Source: Olivibacter sp. XZL3
GTDB lineage: Bacteria > Bacteroidota > Bacteroidia > Sphingobacteriales > Sphingobacteriaceae
Direction of reading: 5' to 3'
Assembly: GCF_004368405.1 (NCBI RefSeq)
Contig: NZ_SBJH01000013.1
Location: 1-42,868, forward strand
Length of the DNA stretch: 42,868 bases
Shown in pieces: positions 7,396 to 16,500 of this stretch. Each line of letters opens with the position of its first letter. Position 1 is the stretch's first letter. The notes under the pieces were generated by a model. It worked only from the letters and a program-made list of their open reading frames with translations. It was not told the origin of the DNA and ran no database searches. The position numbers and the translations under genes were made by a program.

Positions 7396-9509
7396 TGATG
7401 ATGCCACCGCTTGCCAACAGTCGCGCAGGAGTCCCTTTCGTATCCTTTTCCTTTGCCTTAATGACTGGAATTGGTCTCGCTTACCTATTGCCGGTTGACT
7501 TGCTTACGTATCGTCTTTTACGCATTATTTGTTTGTTGTTTGCCGGATGCTTCTTTTTTATTGCCATCAAAACGAAATGGCAGTACCGTCAACTGTATGG
7601 CCCTGCATTTGGTCTTTTTATGGCAACGCTCATTTCGCTTGGATGCGCATCGGTTTGGAAAAGCCATCCGCTCGTCAATGATAAGCACTTTAGTCGCTTC
7701 GAGAGTTCCCATTTGCTGGGTTTTGTATCCGCTGAGCCTAAAGCGAAGGAACACTTTCAAACCGTCGAACTCACCATTAATTATGCTAAGCTGGGAGGCA
7801 GGTATAAACGGGTTAACGGAAAATTATTGCTAAAAATCAGAACGGATACTGTCGATTTTCCACTAGCTTACGGGGACGAGCTTAGCTTTGTTAGCGATTT
7901 TCAACCGATTGCAGGGCCGTATAACCCGCATGAATTCGATTATGCGGCCTATACGGCTAATCATGACCTTTGGCACGCGTCATTTCTATCGAAGAACGCC
8001 CTAAAAAAGACTGGGCGTATACGAGGAAATTCCGTCATCAGGTATGCGCTTGCAACAAGGAAAAAACTGGTAGAGAAATTCAATCGATATTTTAAGGATC
8101 AAAATGCAGCTTCCTTACTCGCCGCCCTTGTTTTGGGATATCGTGCATCCTTAGATCAGGATGTGGTGAACGCTTTTTCGGCAACCGGCACCATCCACGT
8201 ATTAGCTGTTTCGGGCATGCATGTCGGCATTGTATTCGCCTTTTTAGCTTTCAGCTTGCGGTGGCTCGACCGACCGGGCTGGCTGAAATACATCCGTCTT
8301 CTTTTGCTACTGTTTTTCGTATGGGCTTATGTATTAATAACCGGCTTCGCGCCGTCTGTTCTTCGCGCGGCTTTTATGATCAGTGTTTTTGTTCTTGGCG
8401 ATACACTTCGTCGTAACAGTAATCGTTATAACAGTATTGCCATTTCTGCTTTTTTTCTGCTGTTGTGTAATCCGAAATTGCTTGTCGAAGTCGGTTTTCA
8501 GTTATCTTATCTGGCCGTTATTGGCATTATCTGGCTCATGCCCCTTTTATCCAATTTGCTAAGGTGTAGATATTCATTGGCGCGTCGGGTTTGGTCTTAT
8601 GTGTCTCTATGCTGTGCGGCACAGTTGGCCAATTTTCCATTGGTATTGTATTATTTTCATCTTTTTCCGGTGTATTTTCTGCCGGCAAACCTGTTTGTAA
8701 GCCTACCCCTAACCCTTATTATTTATGTTGGCTTTTTATTGTTAGCGCTTCCTGTAAATGAGATCACCCTCTATATTGCTGGAATCGTCGAGCAGTTCAT
8801 CGTTTTTGTCAGCCAGGTATTGGTGAAGATTGAACAATGGCCCTTGGCTACGGTAAAGGCAGTTTGGCTGTCTAGCTATGAATGTATTTTGCTATATGTG
8901 TTTATGATCACCTTGGTCTTGGCTTTTCAATTTGCCTGGCGACCGATGTTGTACGCATCGATTGCGAGCCTCCTTATTTTGGGGCTAGCGGTTAATTTAA
9001 CGTGGTGGACTAAATACCGGAGTCGGAATCTCATCGTTTTCAACGTTCGAAATAATATGGCAATTGGACTGATTGACGGATTAAAACCCATCCTGTATTC
9101 CAATGCCGATTCTGCGGGCCAACCGTTCCTGGCCTACGCCGTCTTGCCAGCTCTCGAAGCCTATTCATCCATTAATCACCTATCTTTTGTTTCAAAATCT
9201 GCCAAGTTCCACTATGGGGATATCTATATTAAGAAGGATCAGCTCCTATTCGGAGGCAAACGCATGCTCATTCTAGATGGTCAGCAAAGCGATTCGATCG
9301 ATTTTGTGCCCGATTGGGTATTGGTACGGAATAATCCGAAAGTACTGCCAAGGAGTCTACTACAACACCTAGAGAAAAAAACCGTTTTGATTATGGATGG
9401 CTCCAATAGTCGGAAAACCATCGAGAAGTGGCGACTGGATGCTGCGCAATTGAATGTTGCCTTTTACTGCCTAAAGGATAATTTTGCTTATGTTTGGAAC
9501 GCTAAATAG
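7395..9509 (+). CDS. comEC: ComEC/Rec2-type competence channel
   Basis: This is the inner-membrane channel for single-stranded DNA entry in natural transformation. Of 704 residues, the N-terminus has about three membrane segments followed by a DUF4131/OB-like extracellular part (GKLLLKIRTDTVDFPLAYGDEL). The competence domain begins near residue 225 (NAASLLAALVLGYRASL), with the characteristic HVLAVSGMHVGIV near residues 266-278 and many hydrophobic helices to about residue 535. The last ~165 residues sit where other ComEC proteins have a metallo-beta-lactamase domain, but no HxHxDH motif is present, so this part is degenerate or a different fold. It overlaps the preceding HHH gene by one base and precedes recQ by 11 bases, suggesting one operon. 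Confidence in the family is high; actual competence of the organism is not shown. Confidence 0.92.
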   Translation: MMMPPLANSRAGVPFVSFSFALMTGIGLAYLLPVDLLTYRLLRIICLLFAGCFFFIAIKTKWQYRQLYGPAFGLFMATLISLGCASVWKSHPLVNDKHFSRFESSHLLGFVSAEPKAKEHFQTVELTINYAKLGGRYKRVNGKLLLKIRTDTVDFPLAYGDELSFVSDFQPIAGPYNPHEFDYAAYTANHDLWHASFLSKNALKKTGRIRGNSVIRYALATRKKLVEKFNRYFKDQNAASLLAALVLGYRASLDQDVVNAFSATGTIHVLAVSGMHVGIVFAFLAFSLRWLDRPGWLKYIRLLLLLFFVWAYVLITGFAPSVLRAAFMISVFVLGDTLRRNSNRYNSIAISAFFLLLCNPKLLVEVGFQLSYLAVIGIIWLMPLLSNLLRCRYSLARRVWSYVSLCCAAQLANFPLVLYYFHLFPVYFLPANLFVSLPLTLIIYVGFLLLALPVNEITLYIAGIVEQFIVFVSQVLVKIEQWPLATVKAVWLSSYECILLYVFMITLVLAFQFAWRPMLYASIASLLILGLAVNLTWWTKYRSRNLIVFNVRNNMAIGLIDGLKPILYSNADSAGQPFLAYAVLPALEAYSSINHLSFVSKSAKFHYGDIYIKKDQLLFGGKRMLILDGQQSDSIDFVPDWVLVRNNPKVLPRSLLQHLEKKTVLIMDGSNSRKTIEKWRLDAAQLNVAFYCLKDNFAYVWNAK

Positions 9510-9520
9510 CAAGGGAAGCT

Positions 9521-11422
9521 ATGTCTATATATGAAATTCTAGAACGCTATTGGAGTTATTCACATTTCAGACCACTTCAGGAAGACGTTATCAAACATGT
9601 ATTAGCCGGACATGATGCCTTAGCATTGATGCCCACCGGTGGCGGGAAATCCCTGTGTTTTCAGGTTCCGGCGATGGCGAAGAAGGGAATATGTATTGTT
9701 GTAACGCCACTTATTGCCCTGATGAAGGATCAGGTGGAGAACTTGAAGGCCAGAAATATAAAAGCCGTATCCATATTTGCTGGTATGACGAAGCGGGAAA
9801 TAGATATCGCTTTAGACAACTGCGTGTACGGCGATATTAAGTTTTTATACTTGTCGCCCGAACGCCTGATGAACGATTTGGTAAAGGAGCGGATTCGTTA
9901 TATGCCGGTTAATTTATTTGCGATCGACGAGGCACATTGTATCTCACAATGGGGCTACGATTTCAGACCGCCTTATCTTCACTTATCTGAATTACGTGAC
10001 TTACACCCCAAGGTGCCCTTTTTAGCGCTAACGGCTACTGCTACACCAAAGGTAGTGGACGATATCCAGAACAAACTGAAATTTAGGGCTACGACCGAAC
10101 AGCGCGTATTTGTAAAAAGTTTTGTCCGGGAGAACCTGGCCTATATGGCGTTCGAAGAAGTAAATAAGACAGCGCGGCTGGTTAAAATCATAAAGAAGAC
10201 GGGAGGAAGCGGTGTTGTTTACGTTAGGAACAGAAGAGAAACGCAGGAGCTTACTCGGTTTTTACTGTTTGAAGGAATAACGGCTGATTTTTATCATGCT
10301 GGTTTATCTACGCTTGAGCGATCCAAGAAGCAAGACGCCTGGAAAAAAAATCAGACGCAAGTCATCGTAGCGACAAATGCCTTCGGTATGGGGATTGACA
10401 AGCCCGATGTACGTTTTGTCGTTCATGTCGATATTCCGGATACTTTAGAGGCCTATTATCAAGAAGCTGGGCGGGCCGGGCGCGATGCAAAAAGGGCTTA
10501 TGCGGTGCTCTTGTACAATGAGGAAGATAAAGTAAGATTGAAAAAGAATTTCGAGTTAAGCTTTCCTACGGTCAAAGAGATCACCCAAATCTACTATCAT
10601 CTTGGCAACTACTTTCAGCTCGCTTATGGCGCTGGTCAGTATTTATGCTTCGACTTTGATATTGCCGCCTTTTGCAACCGATATCAACTGGAAGCACTTA
10701 AAACCATTAGCGCTTTAAAGTTTTTGGAACGTGATGAATGGCTGACAGTAACCGAAAATGTTTATATACCCTCACGGCTGCGTTTTGAAGTGGATGCCCG
10801 CGATTTGTATAGTTTTCAGGTGGCCCATGCCAATCTAGACGCATTTATCAAGGCAATCCTTCGTGCTTACGGGGCTGCTTTCGATTATTATGTGACGTTC
10901 AGAGAATCAGATTTAGCTCGAAAAGCGGGCCTCTCGCTGGCTGAAACACTCCATCATTTAAAGCAGCTCGAGCAGTATCAGATTATCAGTTATCTACCGC
11001 AAACAGACAAACCACAAATTCAGTTCTTACAGCCAAGAAGCGATTCGCAGCATTTGCATATCGATAAAAAGCATATTGATGAGCGAAAACAGATAGGAGA
11101 GGAACAGCTCAACGCGGTACTTCGCTATTTGAAGGCAGACGCCTGCCGTTCGCAGCAGTTGCTCGCCTATTTTGGCGAGAAAAGTCATGAGCGCTGCGGA
11201 ATATGCGATTATTGTTTAAGAAAGCAGAAAAAGTCAAAAGAAGAGGAGATCGAGGACCGACTCGTAACGGAGATTGCTAATATACTTGCAAATGGTCCTT
11301 TGTCCCTGGATGAATTGGTGGACGGACTGCAAACAGGTGAAGAAGACGATCGGGTTGCCTGTATCCGCTCATTAGTGGACGCAGGCAAAATAAAGTTCAA
11401 TCGAGACAAGTATTATTTGTAG
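9521..11422 (+). CDS. recQ: ATP-dependent DNA helicase RecQ
   Basis: This is a superfamily 2 3'-5' DNA helicase acting in recombination and repair. The 633 residues show the RecQ start (FRPLQEDVIKHVLAGHDALA), Walker A MPTGGGKS at residues 37-44, the DEAH box at 136-139, LTATATPKV, the arginine-finger region QEAGRAGRD, and a zinc-binding cluster of cysteines near residues 545-565 (CGICDYC). After the RQC region the C-terminus looks like a short winged-helix-type segment (LSLDELVDGLQTGEEDDRV), and I do not recognise an HRDC domain. That fits the shorter RecQ form common in Bacteroidota. It follows comEC by 11 bases and is probably co-transcribed with it. Confidence 0.93.
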   Translation: MSIYEILERYWSYSHFRPLQEDVIKHVLAGHDALALMPTGGGKSLCFQVPAMAKKGICIVVTPLIALMKDQVENLKARNIKAVSIFAGMTKREIDIALDNCVYGDIKFLYLSPERLMNDLVKERIRYMPVNLFAIDEAHCISQWGYDFRPPYLHLSELRDLHPKVPFLALTATATPKVVDDIQNKLKFRATTEQRVFVKSFVRENLAYMAFEEVNKTARLVKIIKKTGGSGVVYVRNRRETQELTRFLLFEGITADFYHAGLSTLERSKKQDAWKKNQTQVIVATNAFGMGIDKPDVRFVVHVDIPDTLEAYYQEAGRAGRDAKRAYAVLLYNEEDKVRLKKNFELSFPTVKEITQIYYHLGNYFQLAYGAGQYLCFDFDIAAFCNRYQLEALKTISALKFLERDEWLTVTENVYIPSRLRFEVDARDLYSFQVAHANLDAFIKAILRAYGAAFDYYVTFRESDLARKAGLSLAETLHHLKQLEQYQIISYLPQTDKPQIQFLQPRSDSQHLHIDKKHIDERKQIGEEQLNAVLRYLKADACRSQQLLAYFGEKSHERCGICDYCLRKQKKSKEEEIEDRLVTEIANILANGPLSLDELVDGLQTGEEDDRVACIRSLVDAGKIKFNRDKYYL

Positions 11423-11486
11423 TGAAACATTTTTGTTACAAAATAGCTGTGAAATAGTCACATTTGATCACAATTCAGCCGATTTA

Positions 11487-11517
11487 TTTGCTTAATTAAA
11501 TGTTGTTTATATATTTG
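11487..11517 (+). promoter_or_regulatory. Promoter of the first ECF sigma gene
   Basis: TTTG at 11487-11490 and TATATTTG at 11510-11517 are separated by 19 bases, an exact match to the Bacteroidota housekeeping promoter pattern. The start would fall near 11524, giving a leader of about 15 bases before the ATG at 11540. Confidence 0.75.
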
Positions 11518-11539
11518 TGATAACCACTTTATAAACGAT

Positions 11540-12154
11540 ATGGAATACTGCAACTCTACGGATGCTGAATTACTGACGAAAATAAAGCAAAGCGACCATC
11601 AAGCATTCAAAGAGATTTATAAGCGATATTGGAAAGTGTGTTTCTTACAATTATTCAGAAAATCAAGCAGTAAGGAATTAGCTGAAGAATTAACCCAGAA
11701 CATTTTTATTTCCTTGTGGGAGCGCCGCCATATTCATGAGATAACTAATCTTTCTTCGTACCTCAGTTCGGCAGTCCGATACAGTTTCATCAATTACCTA
11801 AAAAACGCGCTGCAGTTTGACCGATATGCAAAATATAAGAAAGGGCAGGGCGACATCGGGGCGAATAGCTTGGAAGAGCAATTGTCGGTTCGTGAGCTTT
11901 CCATCTCGATCGAAAAAGGGATCAATCTGCTGCCGCGAAAAACGAGAGAGGTCTTCGTCCTGAGTCGTCTAGAATATAACTCGGTGAAGGAAATTGCGCA
12001 GAAATTAAAAATTTCAGAGAAGGCGGTAGAATACCATATTACGCAATCGTTAAAAGCCATGCGGCTGGCCTTAAAAGACTATATGATCATTATAGCGCTT
12101 GTTTCGTTATCAGTTGTTCATTATTCATTGCCTATTTTTATACTCAACAATTAA
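11540..12154 (+). CDS. ECF-type RNA polymerase sigma-70 factor (locus 1)
   Basis: This 204-residue protein directs RNA polymerase to target promoters, presumably those of the SusCD genes downstream. Region 2 spans about residues 20-90 (HQAFKEIYKRYWKVCFLQLF, ELTQNIFISLW) and region 4 about 125-175 (LPRKTREVFVLSRLEYNSVK, EKAVEYHITQSLKAM). An unusual hydrophobic tail at residues 181-202 (YMIIIALVSLSVVHY and so on) is long enough to contact or cross the membrane. A FecR gene follows, then a SusC with an STN domain: the standard sigma/anti-sigma/transducer arrangement, in which a ligand bound by SusC releases the sigma factor through FecR. The stop codon (12152-12154) lies inside the end of the inverted-repeat element at 12151-12260. 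Confidence 0.92.
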   Translation: MEYCNSTDAELLTKIKQSDHQAFKEIYKRYWKVCFLQLFRKSSSKELAEELTQNIFISLWERRHIHEITNLSSYLSSAVRYSFINYLKNALQFDRYAKYKKGQGDIGANSLEEQLSVRELSISIEKGINLLPRKTREVFVLSRLEYNSVKEIAQKLKISEKAVEYHITQSLKAMRLALKDYMIIIALVSLSVVHYSLPIFILNN

Positions 12155-12260
12155 ACCCAGAATACGCATTAGCTCATGAACTGCAATGAAATGCTCCTTT
12201 TCATGCCTGGTTTGGATCATTCCCTTTCGATTTACTTCCTAACATGTAATCCGGGTTAAA
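12151..12260. repeat. Inverted-repeat intergenic element, copy A
   Basis: The left end TTAAACCCAGAATACGCATT (12151-12170) is complementary, with mismatches, to the right end near 12236-12260 (cctaacatgtaatccgggttaaa). The interior shares gatcattccctttcg with copy B at 18905-19058, but copy A is shorter by about 45 bases. No coding sequence is apparent. The size and terminal repeats resemble a MITE or REP-like element. The rest of the sigma-fecR gap (12261-12357) is A-rich with no other clear signal. Confidence 0.7.
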
Positions 12261-12357
12261 CGGAGCAAAAAAAATAAAAAAAAATTTAGGGATAAGGCTC
12301 AGTTGTTTTACTATAGTTATGTAAAGCCTTTATAAAAGGAGTACTAACCAAATTAGT

Positions 12358-13380
12358 ATGAGTCGTAAAGCCTTTCATAACTTATTGGAGCGCTATTTAA
12401 AGGGCAAATGCACACAAGAGGAGCAGGAGACCGTTCGCCGCTGGTATGACTTATTAGATAGTGATGCCGATTTAAATTTAAGTGAGGTGGAATTTGGAGA
12501 GTTGGAGGACCGATTATGGGAAAAGATTAATAGGGAAACGCAACCCAATGAGGGCAAAAAAAAAGATCGTCCGACTTCGATTAGGCTCTTTAAGAAAAGC
12601 TATGTCGCCGCTTGCGCAGCGATCGCGCTATTGATTGTTAGCTCCGTTTGGATTTATATTCGCTTGAAATGTAATCCCGTTGAACCCGATTTCGTAAATA
12701 GAAAGGAAAGTTTAATTACCAAGGTGATAAACCCTTATGATGAATCCTTAGAAGTTGTTTTGCCAGACTCCTCCCGTGTCAAACTTTTTAGCGGGGCTGA
12801 GTTAAGTTACGCTACGCAGTTTGACAAAAGAGAAGTTTCATTAACTGGAGACGCCTTGTTCGATGTAAAGGGTAACCCATCCAATCCCTTTATAGTGTTT
12901 CATGACGAAATGATTACAAGGGTATTGGGAACCCGTTTCAAAATTCAATCCGGAGGGGCATCAGGCAGAGAGGAAGTGATTGTATATACAGGCAAGGTTC
13001 AGGTAATACGTAGTGCAAAGAACAACCTGGTGAAAAGAGTTATAGAGACGCCGAAGGCTTTGAACTTAACGATGAATCAAAGAGCGATATTAGACCAGCA
13101 GCGAGACAGCTTCAGCGAAACATTGGTCGAACGGCCTATCCCTATCGAAACCAAAAGGACCTTGCTTAACGATGGGACGTTTAGCGAAGTTACCTTGAAT
13201 GAGCTTGCCGGTAAACTAAGTGAAGCTTATAACGTAGCGATAAAAGTAAATCCTACTATTAGGAAAGTCACATTTACAGGGGATTTAAGTAATATGGAAT
13301 TATTTAATCAGCTCGATGTTGTCTGTAACGTTACAGAAACGAGTTATCGTATTGTTAACACAACCATTGAAATCCGATAA
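12358..13380 (+). CDS. FecR-type anti-sigma factor (locus 1)
   Basis: This inner-membrane anti-sigma regulator has 340 residues. The cytoplasmic N-terminus (residues 1-80, with ERYLKGKCTQEEQETVRRWY) would hold the sigma factor. One transmembrane helix lies at about 82-102 (YVAACAAIALLIVSSVWIY). The periplasmic part has the FecR core (VVLPDSSRVKLFSGAELSY, REVSLTGDALFDVKGNPSNP, VLGTRFKIQ) and a C-terminal DUF4974 segment (SEVTLNELAGKLSEAYNVAI). It follows its sigma gene after about 200 bases that include repeat copy A, and precedes the susC gene after about 160 bases that include a strong hairpin. It presumably receives a signal from the STN domain of the downstream SusC. Confidence 0.93.
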   Translation: MSRKAFHNLLERYLKGKCTQEEQETVRRWYDLLDSDADLNLSEVEFGELEDRLWEKINRETQPNEGKKKDRPTSIRLFKKSYVAACAAIALLIVSSVWIYIRLKCNPVEPDFVNRKESLITKVINPYDESLEVVLPDSSRVKLFSGAELSYATQFDKREVSLTGDALFDVKGNPSNPFIVFHDEMITRVLGTRFKIQSGGASGREEVIVYTGKVQVIRSAKNNLVKRVIETPKALNLTMNQRAILDQQRDSFSETLVERPIPIETKRTLLNDGTFSEVTLNELAGKLSEAYNVAIKVNPTIRKVTFTGDLSNMELFNQLDVVCNVTETSYRIVNTTIEIR

Positions 13381-13443
13381 AGAATAAACAAACCAAATAA
13401 ACATGAACCACTTATGAACACGACGTAGACTTAGCCAAACAAA

Positions 13444-13471
13444 GACCGGCAATATGGGGGTATTGCCGGTC
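13444..13471 (+). promoter_or_regulatory. Perfect GC-rich hairpin between fecR and susC (locus 1)
   Basis: GACCGGCAATA at 13444-13454 pairs perfectly with TATTGCCGGTC at 13461-13471 around a 6-base G-rich loop. No T-tract follows, so it is not a classical terminator. It may be an mRNA processing or stabilising structure separating low-level regulator and high-level susC expression. A comparable hairpin lies at the same junction in locus 2 (25072-25095). Confidence 0.6.
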
Positions 13472-13539
13472 GGAGATTAAATTATGATTCCGGGTCAGCG
13501 CATGCACTGGCCCTTCACAAACCAAAATTTTTCGAATTT

Positions 13540-16500
13540 ATGAAAAAAGAACGAATTATTGCTTTAACAAAAACAGCGATGAGAATATCCTTTATTCATG
13601 CTCTCCTTATTTCGGTAGGAACTTTAAGTGCCTATGCGCACACTGCCGAGGCTCAGGGCGCATTGAAGAAAACTGTTCACATAACGAAACAGCGGATGAC
13701 GTTAAAGAACTTTCTGGAGAACTTGGAAACCCAGTCCCAAGTGAAGTTTGTTTACAGTCCTTCTATATTAAAAAGTCACCGTATCGTAGAGGTAGGAACT
13801 TTACAGAGCAATTTAGCAGATGTGTTGGACGAGGTATTAGTCCCTATGGACATTAATTATAAGATTGAAAATGAGAAAATCTTACTAATCCAAAACCGAC
13901 AAGAACTAAAAATTGTAGGGCGAGTTACGGATGCGACGAACAATGCACCCCTTCCCGGTGTCAGTGTATTGGTAAAGGGCTCGAGCAATGGGATCCTGAC
14001 GGATAACCAAGGTCAATACACCTTGACCGTTAACGCGAACGATATGTTGGTCATCTCATATGTGGGTTATACCAGTAAGGAAATGCGCGTTTCCGGTGGA
14101 CAAACAACTTATAATATCAGTTTAGAACCGTCTACCAGCGATTTAGATGAGGTGGTGGTGACCGGTTATTCCGCACAACGTAAGAAAGACCTTACAGGTG
14201 CGGTGGCGGTGGTTGACGTTGGCCAGTTAAAAAGTCAGCCCGCTGCCAGTCCGGTTGAAGCCTTACAGGGTAAAGCTACAGGGGTACAGATCGTATCCGA
14301 CGGGGCACCTGGAGCAACCCCCCAAATCCGTATCCGGGGTTATAGTACCATCAATAATAACGACCCCTTGTATGTAATAGACGGGGTTCCTTACGAAGGG
14401 AAACTAAGCTGGTTGAACTCGAATGATATTGAGAGCATGCAGGTACTGAAAGACGCTTCCGCGGCTTCTATTTATGGTGCCCGTGCGAACAATGGGGTAG
14501 TAATTGTGACGACAAAGAAGGGGGCTCCGGGAAAGACGAACATCAGTCTGGACGCATACTATGGCGTGCAACAGGCCCGGAGCGGTGCTTTTCCGGAGAT
14601 GTTAACGCCACAACAGTGGGCAGAGAACCTTTACCAAGGCTTTCGTAACGCAGGCTTAGATCCTGTAAGCGCATGGGGTAGGATGTACGGTTCCGGTGAT
14701 AACCCGGTATTGCCGGATTATCTACTGGCCGGAGGAAACGTGGGCGCTCAGATTACAGCAGCAGATGTAGATCCGAGTTTGTACAATTATTCACGTGATA
14801 ACTCCACCTTTTATCAGATTACGCAGGCCAATAAAGAAGGAACCAATTGGTTTAAGGAGCTGACGCATACCGCGCCGATGCAAAGCTATCAAATCAGTGC
14901 CTCCGGAGGATCAGAGGATGCGACTTATGTTATGTCTGGCGGCTATTTCAAACAACAAGGGGTCGTGATCAATAGCGGTTTTGAACGGTTTAATTTTAGA
15001 TCCAATACCCAGTTCAGTACATTAAATAAGAAATTACGTATTGGAGAAAACGCGCAGTATTCTTATACCGAAAACTACGGAATAGGAGCCAACGTCAATA
15101 CCTCGGGCGACTATCAGGGTGAAGGCAGCGTATTGGGTTTTGCGTATCGGATACAAAATATTATTCCCGTATACGATATCATGGGCAATTTCGCCGGATC
15201 CAGAGGGGGCGCTTTAGGGAATGGTGAAAATCCGGTAGCGATATCTTACCGGGCGAAGGACGATAAATCCAAAAGCAATACCTTCTTTGGTAATGCGTTT
15301 GCTGAATATGATATCATAGAGGGCTTAACCTTGCGCACCAGCTTTGGTCTCCGCTATGAAAATTGGGGAAGCATTAATATTACCTATCCGAATCCGGAGT
15401 TCCAGGAGGGTAGTTTTAATAACGCCTTAGAGGAAAACCAAGGATACAATACGGAGTGGACTTGGACAAACACCTTGAACTATAAGCCAACCCTGGGCGA
15501 AGATCACAGTCTGAATGTATTGTTGGGTACAGAAGCCTTTAAGAGCCGTAGCCGGCAATTGACAGGCGGCAGGAATAATTTCTTTATTTTAAGTAGTTTG
15601 GATTACCTCTACTTGAGCCAAGGAAGTTCAAATATCAGCAATAACAGTGAGGGTGATGTGGGTTCCTTATTCTCGCTGTTCGGTAAAGCCGATTATGCTT
15701 TCATGGATCGCTACCTGTTGAGTTTAACCGTACGTCGTGACGGATCATCCAACTTTGGCCCGGATAACCTATATGGGGTGTTCCCGTCAGCGAGTGCGGC
15801 CTGGCGGATATCTCAGGAGGAATTTTTGAAAGACGCCTCTTGGTTGTCTGATTTGAAGTTCCGTGCGGGATATGGTGTTACCGGTAATCAGCGGATTCCG
15901 ACCTTCCAGTACCTCAATCGCTTTTCTTCTACCATTGCGCAGTCTTCTTATCCAATGGGCGGAAGCTCCTTTGTAACCGGTATTTATCAAAACGCTTATA
16001 ACAACCAAAATATCAAATGGGAAGAAGTGAAATCCCTCAACTTAGGGGTCGACTTCACCTTATGGAATGGGGATTTTGATGGATCGTTCGACTGGTACAA
16101 CCGCAAAACGAGCGACATGCTTTACCAGTTGCCTTTACCGGCCATCGCGATCGGTCTGGGAACGTCGCCTTACGTGAATGTGGGCGATATGCAGAACAAA
16201 GGGGTGGAACTGTCTTTGGGGTATCATTATGGCAGAAGCCAGCAAAAGCCGTTTACCTTGGATGTGACAGCGAATATTTCGCGAAATGTCAATGAAGTAG
16301 TTTCTTTGGCACCATCGGTAACCCAACAGGTATATGGTAACTTTAGAAGTTTGCAGACGACCATTTTGAGAGAAGGCGCGCCTTTTGGATCCTTTTATGG
16401 TTATAATATGATTGGCATTTATCAAAACGAGGAGGATTTAGCGAATAGTGCAAGCTACTCTGGCGCCCGGGTGGGTGGGCCTAAGTATGCGGATATCGAC

